From: Salvator merianae
Taxonomy: Eukaryota > Chordata > Lepidosauria > Squamata > Teiidae
Length of the DNA: 64,000 nucleotides
Direction: 5' to 3'
Assembly: GCA_003586115.2 (NCBI GenBank)
Contig: QVOM02000007.1
Coordinates: forward strand, 5,115,842-5,179,841
The notes beneath the pieces are model-generated. The model was not told the DNA's origin, did not search any database, and worked only from the letters and a program-made list of their open reading frames with translations. Made by a program: the position numbers and the translations under genes. Positions 1 to 10,800 of the stretch are shown in pieces (positions within the stretch are counted from its first letter, which is position 1; each line of letters opens with the position of its first letter).

Positions 1-500
1 TTTGCCAGCTAGCCATGAAAAGACAGAGTGAAAAATCTCCCTGTGCCCAACACACTGGTGAAATTAGCCACAGATTTGACTGGGAAACCCTGGAAATGGG
101 GAGCAAGTGGAACCAAAGGCGATGGGGGTTTCTGGGAGCTGCCGGGGCACAGATGAATCGGCTACGGGCAGCAACACCCGGAGATGGCTCCAAAAAAATC
201 CTTAAACAGGCAGCCAGGAAACAAACCTGGGGCAAACGAAGGGAAACTTGGCCAGGGACCAGCCCGAGGGGAAGCTAATGCCACATCTCCTCCACCTCCC
301 TTAAACCCTCGATTGTGTACCCACACCCTCTGGCAGAGAGGAAGTGTCTCCGCACCCCAGGGGCCAAGGAAGATGGGTGCCTCCCCCAGCAAAGACCAGG
401 AGGGCCTCCGGGGACATCACTGGGCCTCAGATGCATTGGCTCCACTGGAAGGATGACCCATTCACCCACTGCCTCCCTGCAGCAATACAATCCAACACAG
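1..500. other. Unassigned flank, no gene recognised
   Basis: Open frames here are short and match no protein family I recognise. If the minus-strand transcription unit proposed below is real, this stretch lies downstream of its poly(A) signal. Confidence 0.5.
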
Positions 501-517
501 AAATACTGCAGTGCAAC

Positions 518-523
518 TTTATT
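518..523 (-). terminator. Poly(A) signal AATAAA, minus strand
   Basis: The plus strand reads TTTATT, which is a canonical AATAAA on the minus strand. An AATAAA also occurs on the plus strand at 525-530, so the site is nearly palindromic and could serve either direction. On the minus strand it would close a transcript running leftwards from the CpG-rich promoter near 6 kb. No cleavage evidence is available. Confidence 0.4.
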
Positions 524-556
524 GAATAAAAACACACATAATCCCCCCCCCCCCGG

Positions 557-790
557 CCTCCAGTCCCCTTCGGGGACTGGAGGCTTCCAACCCCAATGGG
601 ATCGAAGGTTCCCCTGGCCCCCTCCGGGAGCCAGGGGAAGCTCCAACCCATTGGGGTTGGTCCCTCCCATCCCAAGAGGGCTAGAGGTTCCCAGGACCCC
701 CTTGGGGGTCGAGGGAATGCTCCAACCCTCTTTGGGGGCTGGAGGGGTATAGGTAGCCCCCAACCCTCAACTGGGGTCGGGGGTGCGCCT
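557..790. repeat. Array of short GC-rich hairpins
   Basis: At least four inverted repeats follow one another: a perfect 12-bp stem (557-568 with 72-83 of the same line, i.e. 572-583; 3-nt loop), a 10-bp stem (609-618 with 630-639), a 7-bp stem (643-649 with 654-660) and a 7-bp stem with a TT loop (695-701 with 704-710). Two imperfect ones follow to about 785. Words such as CCAACCC and GGGGTTGG recur, so this may be a decayed minisatellite whose unit is itself a palindrome. A run of about 12 C precedes it. Confidence 0.75.
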
Positions 791-1199
791 CTATAAGAGG
801 TGTGTGTGGGAAAGAGGTAGGCTGCGTGTGGGTGAGAGGATGCGTGCGGGTGTGAAAGCATGGGGGTGTGAAGCGTGGGGGTAAGAGGGTGGGGGTGAGA
901 CTCGCGTGCAAGTGAGATGTATGCATTTTAAAAAAAAACTCGCCCTGCTCCCTTGTCTTCCCTTTGAGTCCCCGGACAGTGTTCTTTGCAGCCAGGAGGG
1001 GTCAGGGCTTTGCCGGGGAAAGGGGGCGACCCTGGGTCGCCCCATGGGGTCCCTGTCCCGGCCACAAAGGAGGCTGTGAAGGGAAACGAGGGGAAGCCAG
1101 AGTGGCACAATAGCCAGAGGTGCGAGTGCGCAACTACCTACGGCCCACCCAGCTTCTATCTACACACCTCCCCCCACATCTATACAGAGACACATCTAC

Positions 1200-1900
1200 C
1201 TACACACCCCCTAACTAAGCCCACTGCCACACCCCCTTCCCATCAGCACCCCTCTGCTGCCGGAGAGGGCCAGGAGAGCAAGGGACGAAGCCCCTGCCCT
1301 TCTGTTCCCCTCCGACAGTGGAAACAGAAAGTCCACATCTTCGAGGCGACGCAATCCGGTGGCGAAGCTTCTCCAGCAGCAAGATCCAGCGCAGGGAACT
1401 CCTCCGACGCGACGTCTTCCGGCCTCGTCCTGAAGAAAAGCGTCTCCGTCGAGCAGCAGAGCGTCCTTTAGCACTGCCCGGCCCTTTTCTTCTTTTGGGA
1501 AGGGGCGTGGCAGACCTAACCTCTCTCTGCCACTGGCAGACTTCTCCCGGTGTCCCCACACAGCATCACCGAGGTACCCCTGTGGCAGCCCCTCGCTCTT
1601 GCCAAATCCAAACAAAAATATTTTGCCCTGAAAATCAGGGTTTCCAGGGTGGCATGCCACAAAGTCCCACCGGTTGCAAAGGACGCTGCAGGGGAGGCGA
1701 GAGAAGGAGGAGAGGTGAGCTCTACCAGCCCTCGCTGTCCCTTCGCTGTCGCAGAGGGCCAGGCCTGCAAAAAATACAACGCCGGGTCTCTTGGGTGCCA
1801 ACTTGGATGGGTCGGTAGGCTTCGGACAGAGCTAGAAAAGCCTCCGGGCACATCTCTACTTGCAGCTTGAGACTCTTGTCCGTGTCGGGCCCAAGAGACC
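1200..1900. other. GC-rich stretch, open frames unassigned
   Basis: Frames of 100-200 codons exist on both strands (for example 1211-1801 minus), rich in Arg, Gly and Ser as expected from GC-biased non-coding DNA. If the minus-strand unit is real this lies in its terminal exon, downstream of the in-frame stop. No domain recognised. Confidence 0.4.
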
Positions 1901-2017
1901 ATCAACAAAGTCCTTCTGGTCACAGTCCTCCGAATTCCTCAGGATGCCGAAGTCCTCCGATCGTCTTCTTTCAGCTGGTCTTCACAATGGTCCTGCAATG
2001 GAAAGTCAGTGCAGTTA

Positions 2018-2640
2018 TAAAAAAAGAGAGAAACGTGTAATACTTTGTGATGGGAGTCAGATTAAGGCAGCTTCTGTACTGAGTGGAAGAAAAGAGTAGC
2101 CGAGAAACACCAATGAGCCATCAGACATAGGTTTGTGAAAGGTTTCCATCCTGTACTGTGGTCCAGAAAACCAATGTGTTTGTCTCAGAAAAAAAAAACA
2201 GTCATAATAATAAAAAATCTGTTCTGAAAAGTCTTGTGTGCTGTCTCCTTGTGTGAGTTGCTTGACACCGAACTGTTAACATCCATTTTTCCACATCCCT
2301 TACCTGGATTTTCCGCTTCCCTTCTGGTCATCGTCCTCCGAATCCGCAGGATGCCGAAGTCCTCCGTTGGTCTTCTTTCAGCCGGTCTTCACAATGGTCC
2401 TGCAATGGAAAGTCAGTGCAGTTATTCCCTCCAACTTGCAGCTAAAGCTAAGAGAAGCCAGCATGGCCACCTCATCGCCTTGCCTTTCTCTGCTTTCCTG
2501 GTTCTTTAGGTAACAGGCAGGTTACAAAAACAATAAAGAAATAGATCTACATGTCACAGCAGAGCTATGCTGCAATCTGCTGACCCTTTACCGGGTGCTG
2601 GGTTTGCTGTCAGCTGTCCTAAAACCCAAGTTCAGCCAAG
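2018..2640. repeat. Duplicated block, copy 1
   Basis: About 620 bp that recurs with high similarity at about 4590-5220, and in part at about 2660-3080. It holds one 96-nt exon-like unit (2304-2399, minus strand) with its flanking sequence, so the duplication copied exon and intron together. Confidence 0.8.
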
Positions 2641-2659
2641 ACAATAAATAAACTTGTTC

Positions 2660-3085
2660 AAATCTGCTTTGAACAGTCTTGTGTGTTCTCTCCTTGCATG
2701 AGTAGCTTGACACCCAACTGTTAACATCCATTTTTCCACATCCCTTACCTGGATTTTCCGCTTCCCTTCCGGTCACCATCCTCCGAATCCACAGGATACC
2801 GAAGTCCTCCTTTCGTCGTCTTTTAGCTGGTCTTCACAATCTTCCTGCAATGGAAAGTCAGTGCAGTTATTCCCCCCAACTTGCAGCTAAAGTTAAGAGA
2901 AGCCAGCATGGCCACCTCACTGCCTTGCCTTTCCCTGGTTTCCTGGTTCTTTAGGTAACAGGCAGGTTACAAAAACAATAAAGAAACAGATCTAAGTGTC
3001 ACTGCAGAGCTGAGCTGCAATCTGCTGACTCTTTATCGGGTGTCAGGTTTGCCACCAGTCATCCTAAAACCCAACTTCAGACAAA
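2660..3085. repeat. Duplicated block, partial copy
   Basis: Tandem partial copy of the block at 2018-2640. It lacks roughly the first 200 bp. It includes the exon-like unit 2749-2844 (minus strand), which carries an in-frame TGA. Confidence 0.75.
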
Positions 3086-3089
3086 GATT

Positions 3090-4290
3090 TCCGCAGAAAG
3101 GCCTGGGATAAGACAGGCCCGATGCCCTAAAAGCAAGCTGCTCCATCAGGCCTAAATCCTAAATCCTGGATCCTACTCAGCTTGATTTCTATTGCTCTGT
3201 GAAGCAGCTTTGGCATTAATACCCTGCAGCCTAAGAACGTGCCCAACAAACCCAGTGTTCCCCCTTGGACTTTCTCCCTACCTGTCAAGGTTTTTGGCTT
3301 GTTCTCCTTTTTTTCCAAACTCGAAACCCTTCCTCCTTGGTCCTGCAACCGCACCAGCCTGCCAAAATTAAAACAGAGCATTTAATCATTTAAAGCCTAG
3401 TCCGGTGTTTCGAAAAGCGTGCCTCGTATGTTACTAACAATAAGCAAGGATTTTAGGTGTTTTGCAAGGAAACCTATTTAAGGACAAACAGCAGGTTGAT
3501 TTAAGTGTTCAGTAAAAACAGGTATGAGGTTGGGGATCAACTGCTCTAGTTCATTCAAACAATGACTTGTTGGTCTGAAGCCTGGATATTCCCTCCGCTT
3601 TCTGCATGCCACGTTTCTTTCTTAAACACCCGTTCGACTGGGGAAATAGGAACACTGGGGGTTCCCTGCAAAAACCAGGCAGTGGGGTCGCAAATAGTGA
3701 AATGCTAAGAAATCAGGTTCTGGAGCTGACTGTGATGGATGGCTGAGTTGGCAGGAAGAAATGGGAACCAAGTTCAGAATGAGCAGAGCAAAGGGGAAGT
3801 GAGATGCTATACAGGTCCCCGTGTTCTCCGCAAGCCCAAGTGGAAGCAGAAATCACGGAGGCAATGGACAATGCCCTCCTGAACTGACCCCTCCATGGAG
3901 AAGGACAGGCTCTGAGCTCCTGGGTGAAGGTGGGGATTGCCCCCTGAGCCACCCCTAATAGAGATGCAGTTGGGTAAAGGCTACAGGAGCCCTGGGCCAG
4001 CCTCCAAGGCCACCCCCTGTGCCTGGGAGAGGGTGCGTCCTTCCTTCAGTCCATCAGCTTAGCATCGTTGCAAACATCCGTCGGTGAGGGCCAGAGTGCT
4101 ACCTCACCGGAATTTCTCTGAGCTCCGGGTTCTGCCTGCAGACATTTCACTACCAGGCGACTTCCAAGTCCCTGGTTAGCTTATCTGGCCTGGCAGCAAA
4201 TCATCTGGAGCAACAAGGGCCAGCTTGGAGAACTGCTGGACACAGCAGGCCAGAAAGACCCACTAAGAACGTCCTCCACTCTGGCTCCAG
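3090..4290. other. No gene recognised
   Basis: Neither strand shows a frame resembling a known protein. The longest frames are under 90 codons. Moderate GC content, no obvious simple repeat. Confidence 0.5.
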
Positions 4291-4293
4291 TAG

Positions 4294-4566
4294 TACAGTA
4301 ATGAATTCAACGGCACCACATTTCTCATTTGTAGCAGGTTTGGGGCTGTTGTGCCATGTTCCATAGTTCTTCTGAGAACCTAAGCTCCCGGACACAGCTA
4401 TGATGTCCATCTTCAGAGGATCTGACTTCAGGTTCTTTGACTCTTCCAGAAGTCCAGATGGACGTGGTAGCTATGTCCAAAAGCTTAGGTTCTTAGAAGA
4501 ACTATGGAATACGGCACTACAGTCCAAAAACTACTACAAATGCGATTCAATAATAATAATACTGTA
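4294..4566. mobile_element. Tc1/mariner-like MITE with TA target duplication
   Basis: A 269-bp palindromic element (4296-4564) starts CAGTA and ends TACTG, and is flanked by TA on each side (4294-4295 and 4565-4566). The inner arms 4328-4412 and 4456-4540 are equal-length (85 nt) and highly complementary, around a 43-nt spacer. It has no transposase. TA duplication plus CAGT termini is typical of the Tc1/mariner superfamily, and that family call is an inference. Confidence 0.7.
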
Positions 4567-4589
4567 CATGCAAAGCCATGAGCGTGCAT

Positions 4590-5220
4590 ATGAAAAAAAA
4601 GAGGGAAACGTGTAATTTTTTGTGATGGGAGTCAGATTAAGGCAGTTTCTGTACTGAGTGGAAGAAAAGAGCGGCTCAGAAATGTCGACGAGCCATCGGA
4701 AATAAGTTTGTGAAAGGATTCCATCCTGTACTGTGGTCCAGAAAACCAATGTGTTTGTCTCAGAAAAAAACCCCATAATAATAATAAAAAATCTGCTTTG
4801 AACAGTCTTGTGTGATGTCTCCTTGCGTGAGTTGCTTGACACCGAACTGTTAACATCCATTTTTCCACATTCCTTACCTGGATTTTCCGCTTCCCTTCCG
4901 GTCGCCATCCTCCGAATCCGCAGGATGCTGAAGTCCTCGGTTGGTCTTCTTTCAGCTGGTCTTCACAATGGTCCTGCAATGGATAGTCAGTGCAGTTATT
5001 CCCCCCAACTTGCAGCTAAAGTTAAGAGAAGCCAGCGTGGCCACCTCACTGCCTTGCCTTTCCCTGCTTTCCTGGTTCTTTAGGTAACAGGCAGGTTACA
5101 AAAACAATAAAGAAACAGATCTAAGTGTCACTGCAGAGCTGAGCTGCAATCTGCTGACTCTTTACTGGGTGCTGGGTTTGCTGTCAGCCGTCCTAAAAAC
5201 CAACTTCAGCTAAGGGAATA
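4590..5220. repeat. Duplicated block, copy 2
   Basis: Near-complete copy of 2018-2640. It carries the only open version of the 96-nt exon-like unit (4878-4973, minus strand). The start of a further copy runs on from about 5217 and is interrupted by the MITE at 5237-5414. Confidence 0.8.
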
Positions 5221-5231
5221 AAGAAATATAT

Positions 5232-5419
5232 CTAAGAACCTTTCTGCACTTGGAGTTATTCCAGATTATATCTCAGAATAGGGACCTGCCCTCTGCGTGC
5301 TAGTACAGACTATGGTAGACCCTGGGCAAGACCTTTTACAGTTTGTATTAGCATGTGCATAGCAGGTCCCTATTCTGGGATATAATCCACAATAAAGCAA
5401 AGTACAGAAAGTGCCTAAG
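5232..5419. mobile_element. MITE with 5-bp target duplication CTAAG
   Basis: A 178-bp palindrome (5237-5414) flanked by CTAAG at 5232-5236 and 5415-5419. The arms share long stretches such as GATTATATC and AGAATAGGGACCTGC. The surrounding DNA is another copy of the duplicated block, and copies lacking the insert read ctaagtgtcac continuously near 2993 and 5121, giving natural empty sites. A 5-bp duplication does not identify the superfamily by itself. Confidence 0.75.
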
Positions 5420-5699
5420 TGTCACAGCAGAGCCCGATTCTGTCAAGGAAGAAGAGACAGAAGCGCCTTGCCATTTAACGTAACTCTGCCTGGGACAGAA
5501 CTCTGTACGTGCTCAGAGACTCCTCCCTTGGTTTCCTGCTGCTCCAGACAAGGACTGAGGTTGCAGTGTACGCAGGGAGGGGAAAGCTCCAAATGACGGG
5601 GAATAATAAATTGGGAACGCGGGGGGGAGGGGAATGCTTGTATACTAATTTTATTTAACGTGAAACCGTCCTCAAGTTCAAAAATGGGGACTCTTGGAG

Positions 5700-6350
5700 C
5701 TTTTCCCATTCAACTACAACTCCCATCATTCAACGCGCGGGCTCCAAGCTTCACAAGGCAAGGCTGGCGCCGCAAGGCAGCCTGGGAGCTGGAGTAACTT
5801 TTTCTAAAGACCGCCCCCTCAGGCAACCCCATACCGCCGAAGCGTCCTTTCTCCGGGAGAAAAAGAAATGTCACTTACTTCCCTGGACAAAAGTTGAAGC
5901 TCCCGACTGTCACACAGCGCGGCGGTTAATGCGCTTAGTAGGCCGAACTCTGAGGGCCTCAACATACGAGAAAAGACTATGGAAACTCCTCCTCCGCGTT
6001 CAGGCCGCGACGGCGGCCATCTCGGGTGCGTGTGACGTCAGACGCATAATACGTCAGGCGTCAACCACCAAACGTCTTGCGTTGCATGGCACGCTCGCAG
6101 GGGCTGGCGCTGGCGCGTGACGAACGAAAGGGGAGGGGCGGAAAAAATGCCACGTCTCTCCACGGAGGACATTGGCCGAGGGGGAGCCGGCCATCTTGGG
6201 AGCGTCCTCTGCGGCACACTCAAGATGGCGGCAGCACCTGGAGGGCTGCCATCTTGGGTGCGGCGCGACTTCTCTAAACAGCCACGCCTCCTCCACCAGG
6301 TTTGCGAACTACTACTCTGGTTTCTGGGCTTCGCTGCTGTTGGAGTTGGG
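5700..6350. promoter_or_regulatory. CpG-rich promoter upstream of SHPK, possibly bidirectional
   Basis: CpG-dense sequence with a perfect palindromic CRE, TGACGTCA, at 6033-6040. YY1-like motifs recur: GCCATCTTGG at 6190-6199, AAGATGGCGGC at 6222-6232, GCCATCTTGG at 6248-6257, and a CCATCTCGG variant near 6018. SHPK would be transcribed rightwards from here after splicing of an untranslated first exon; the coding exon has a good acceptor at 7864-7865. The candidate minus-strand gene would start leftwards from the same island. Confidence 0.65.
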
Positions 6351-7117
6351 CGCACGTACGGTTGGCTTTTCAGTTCAGTTCTTTTTGACAGAAATAGTTA
6401 AATGCTGCCCTGCTTTCCACCCGCCACTTGCTTCCCACTGCGCCTTCTGCCTCGGTTCTAAAGCGTGTATCACCCTTTCCTATGCGGCATGTCGGGCTGG
6501 GTGGTTTTGCTTTGCCTGCAGCGGCAGAGCAGGATTCGTGCTGGTTTGCTCTAAGCGGGGGGAGGCCCAGCGCTCCCCACTGGCCTGCAGGCTGGCAGGC
6601 GTCACACCTGCGGCGGTCTCAGCAGAGCGTGCCGAATGCGTCCGGAAAGCGGCTTACGCGTTTGGGACACTCCGCCCGCCCCCCGCTACAGCCCGATGCC
6701 AGACCACCCACCCAGGGACGCGCCGCCTTCTGCACAGCAGCAGAGCCCCGGTGCCAGGATGGCTTTGCCCTTCCGCGGCCGGTAAAGCCCTTTGGCCCCG
6801 AGGCGCCATGATTTTGCCCGGGAGCCTGGATCTCTGCTCCACAGCGCCGCTTGCTGGACGGAGGGTCCTCGCGCCTGGCGCGGGTTGGAAAGTCGCTCTC
6901 CGTGGCGCTGCAGTGCTGACTTGCCCGTAGCCCGCGCCTCCCATCTGCGGGGCATCGGCTGTGGGTCCCGCCTCTGCCGCTGCTTAGTCTGCTGGGTTGG
7001 GCCTTCAGGACAGGTCCTCGGGGCACGGTCTTTCCTCATCAGTTTCTTCCCTCTGTTGTTCTAGGGGCCGACGGGGCATCGCCGAGTTGCAACCGGCCCC
7101 TGCTTGTCTGCATGGGC

Positions 7118-7256
7118 CCCTCTGTGCAGTTTTCTTGGCAGCCGTACAGAAGTGGTTTGCCATTGCCTGTCTGCAGGAAGAGGCTGGGGATTGAACCAAC
7201 AGCCTTTGCTTTCCAGGCAGTTTGGTCTATCAATGTACATGACCACCTCCTAAACT
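7118..7256 (-). repeat. tRNA-like SINE fragment
   Basis: Read on the minus strand this has a B-box-like GGTTCAATCCC and, downstream, AGGCAATGGCAAACCACTTC, a phrase I associate with dispersed squamate SINE copies. The A box is weak. It sits in SHPK upstream or 5' UTR intron sequence. Confidence 0.5.
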
Positions 7257-7865
7257 AGTGCCCCAGGCAGCTTACTGAAATTGCAGTTGTGTTTCAAGGG
7301 ATGTGAAGGAAAAACGGAAGGATAAATGAGTCAAGTACAGTTTTTAAAAAATATAGACTTTATATGGAGTTAATAGATAAAAATTGAAGCCTTTTCCAGT
7401 GGGATTCATCTGGGTTGAAGACAGCTTGAAATAGGCTTAGTTATTATTGTTGCTAGCAGTTTATTTTAATTTAGCCAAAGTAACGTTTGTGTCTATAATG
7501 GATTTTTAATGCATCCAAGAAGCAGACAAAATTCCTTCATATCCTGGACTGATGCTGTTACTCACAAATGCTATATATTTCAGCGAATTAACAAAGAAGG
7601 TTTTTTTAAAAAATGACTTTCCTCATTTCCAGAAGTTCCATTTGCTTGATTGCTAATGCAAATATCTAGCTGGCTGTTGATACAATAGTCTCTCTCTCTC
7701 TTTTTCTTTTTGACTCTGGACTGACTTGTGAGTTCACCAGGAAGTCCCTCTAGGCCTCCTGAATTCGTACGCCATACCTTCCGCTTTTCCAGTGATCAGA
7801 AAACAAGCCTCGCAACACCATCTCCCTTCTCTACCTTCTCCCTTCTCCCTTCTACCATCTCCCAG
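7257..7865. other. SHPK upstream or 5' UTR intron, nothing recognised
   Basis: AT-rich sequence ending in a pyrimidine tract (from about 7810) and the AG at 7864-7865. That AG would splice a 5' UTR exon to the SHPK coding exon starting at 7866. Confidence 0.5.
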
Positions 7866-7875
7866 GTGGTACAAC

Positions 7876-10800
7876 ATGCCAAATCCGCCAACAGCTCAGG
7901 ACGAGAGTTCAAATCCCCCCGAGGCATCTGGCCTGACGGGCTGCGTTCTGGGCGTTGATGTGGGCACCTCATCAGTGAAAGTCGTCTTGCTTCACGAGAC
8001 GGAGCAAGGACCGGCCGTGATCGCAAGCTGCAGTCGGGACACAAAAGCGCAGGTGGAGAGCAGGACTGCTGGGCCACAGGTGAAAATTAAGAAACATCTG
8101 CAAGTATCTCCTGGAGCTGATCTGTCCTGACAGTGGCCCTCGGCTGGCTTTGAAAACTAAGCAGGGTTAGACTCGGTTTATAGCGGGATGGGAGACCCCT
8201 CGGTAATCCCAGAGCAATAGACATGTCTGAAATATCCCAAAGAAGGGTCTGGTGAAGCATTTCCATGTGTTTGCTAAGAAAAAAAATAGTTCAACTCAAG
8301 GTTATCTTTGCCCTTTCTTTGTGAATGGAGTAGAGGTACATGTGAATGCCAGTTTCTGCAAAGGATGCAGTTACTTTTTTGCTCTGCTAGCGTGCTTCTT
8401 AAAAGGCATCTGGAATGACAGATTTGCTCCATAGCCTAGCCTGGTTACATCCTACTCTAGGTATTTCCAGGCTGACTTACTGTACTGCATTCTATATAGG
8501 GCTTCCCTTGAAGTCTATCTGGAAGCTGATGCAGGATACAGATGCCCCAACTTTAACTAGGCAATGCATAAAGAGGATTATTACTCCAGGGCTTTGGATT
8601 CTGCAACTGGTTGCCTCAGATCTTCTCAGCCCAAGTCAAAGGTGCTTGCACTAATGTGGAAAGCCAGGGGTATTGGCCTGACTACCTGGAGAAGTATTAT
8701 CTGTGCAGCGTGTCAAGAGCTGAGGAGGCCTGACTGGGGAGGTGGGTCTTTTCTGTGGTGGCACCTTGCCTATGGACATCTCTCCATTGGAGAGCAAGAA
8801 GCTCCATCGTTCAGCTACAAGTGAGGGGGAGCTACAAGAGTCTTAAAGGTTAACAAGAAGTGAGTCTCAGTTGTCCCCATTGCTTTGTTAGTAGAAATTT
8901 AATTATTATATCTGTGCTTAGCTGCATTTTGGGGGAGGGTAGTTACGTTTTTAACATCTGTAAGCCGTTTATCTGCTTCTTGAAAGGATGGAACATACAT
9001 TTGAGTTTCTCTTACTGTATTATACTAATTTCTGGTCTGGCTTTGGTTACCATGTGTTCTTTTTTTCTTTCTTCTTCTTCTTCTAGGGAAATGAACAGGA
9101 CGTCCATAAAATTTTGGTTGCCTTGAATGATTGCCTGGCCAACCTTCCTCAGAAGTTCCTCGAAAAGGTTTACCGCATTTGTGTCTCGGGACAAATGCAC
9201 GGAGTTATGTTTTGGAAAGCTGGTCGAGGTAAGAGAAGGGGAGGATTTGTTCTCATGACAGCCGTGTGGGGAAAAAGGATCAAACTTTTCTTCAGTGTCC
9301 CCTCTGGTGCAATTCGCATTTATTTTATTTTTTAAAAAGGATGCATTTCAGGAAGAAAGGGAGGTAAAGGACTTAATGAATCTAATATACAGCTCTTTCA
9401 GAAGAAATCCTGAAGGACAGAGCCATAAAATTCCCTTGAGGGCGGAGAGAGGCACTTTATCATAAGACTAAGCATTTAGAAGTCTTTGATGCTTCCTCGG
9501 AAAGATGACAAAGAGCGCAATGATCTCAGGAAACTCCCATGCCTTTTTTAAAAAAAATTGAACAGCCGAATTATTGCCCACCTAGGTCTAAAGTCATTGT
9601 CATTGTCTACGTTTTTGCACCAGAGCATTTTTTTTTGTCTTTTCAAAGCTTGCAACCCATTTTTGCTTTCAACCTCCTCACTATGTGCAAAGAGATGGAT
9701 ATTTTCTGTCCATCTGTCTGGAGCGATTAGCTGAAACCACACAGTCTGTGCTGTAAATGATTGTTGTGATGTATTGGTGCTATTTTTTTTTTTAAGTGGC
9801 TTTTTGCTCTTAAATGGCTTGCTGTTAATGTCTATTTAGCCAGCCTATTTTCCTGTCGGGAAAAGGGCACATAGAATCATGAAAGCTAGTAAGATGAACA
9901 CTGCTTCGCCCTTTCAAGGAAGAAGCGGAAATGAATCAGTTTTTAAATTTTTCTTGGGTGGAGATTTTGGGGTAAAAGCTTGGGAAGTTTGTGTAGCTTT
10001 GGCCGAACGGACTGAATGCTTTGGGACCTTGTGCATGTCCCAGGCTGCAAGTGGACAGAAGACAGATCTGGGTGGACGTTTGGGCCGGCAGATGTCAGTC
10101 CCCTGGTCACATGGCAAGATGGCCGTTGCAGTAGCTGCTTCCTTTCCTTGCTCCCTCCACCACAGTCGCACCTCTGCGTGGCCACGGGGTTCGGCTGTGC
10201 CACGGTCTTCTGGTTCTTAAAGAACAGGTACGAGAACAAGAAAGTCCCTTCGGTGGGCATTGGATTTAGAGCGGAAGGAGAGGTGGGAAAGTAATGCCAA
10301 CGGGAAGTCTGTCATTTTGGAGGGGAGGGGTATAACAGTCACTGAAGGAATCCGGAAGGGACCTCAGTCCCTGAATCTCAGAATCTCAGGTACTGTATAT
10401 TAGCCGAGTTATTCCCCTCAACATCCTGACTGGGAATCAGCTGCCAAAGCAACTAAACATACCAGGAAATGTCCTCCTTTCTGTTCCTGGATAGCCCAGA
10501 TTTCTTGAAGCCTTATGACGCCGCTGGAACCATCCAAGACTACGTGGTTGCCATGCTATGTGGCCAGACCAAGCCACAGATGTCTGAGCAGAACGCTGCC
10601 AGTTGGGGCTACTTCAGCACCGCTCAGAAAAGCTGGAATGTGGACATGTAAGTGGGACGGGGCGCCAGGGAGCAGTGTGCCCAGCCTTTGGCTATCTGAA
10701 GGCATGAGTGGAGCTGGTAAATCCGATCATCTCTGGGTGTTAGAATCATCCAAGTAGGGAGGAGACCAAGAACATCTGGGAGGCCACCAGTGAGCCATCT

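Larger units (their letters stand above)
518..5965 (-). other. Possible minus-strand gene divergent from SHPK, unrecognised
   Basis: A start codon at 5963-5965 opens a 29-codon frame (MLRPSEFGLL...) that ends at a strong donor, with intron sequence gtaagtga beginning at 5878. A 96-nt unit at 4878-4973 has an acceptor (tttgcag-type, attgcag) and a donor gtaagg. It is open in the phase that would continue exon 1 and reads DHCEDQLKED... to ...GKRKIQ. Related units lie at 2749-2844, 2304-2399 and 1992 downward, all with stops in this phase. The only downstream poly(A) signal seen is at 518-523. A spliced product would be only about 78-84 aa, so it may equally be a long non-coding RNA or chance. 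The sequence resembles no family I know and is not cystinosin, the usual SHPK neighbour. Confidence 0.25.

Noticed and set aside
1211..1801. 196-codon minus frame
   Set aside because: No family resemblance and not in frame with any upstream exon candidate. Kept only as unassigned sequence.
1..6000. CTNS (cystinosin), the expected head-to-head partner of SHPK
   Set aside because: Searched by eye for its conserved transmembrane and PQ-loop segments on the minus strand; none found.
6172..6930. 252-codon plus-strand frame in the SHPK promoter region
   Set aside because: CpG-island artefact: no homology, overlaps other frames on both strands, Ala/Arg/Pro-rich.
8110..8210. Functional 5S rRNA gene
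   Set aside because: Too many differences from 5S, no 5' half, single intronic copy.
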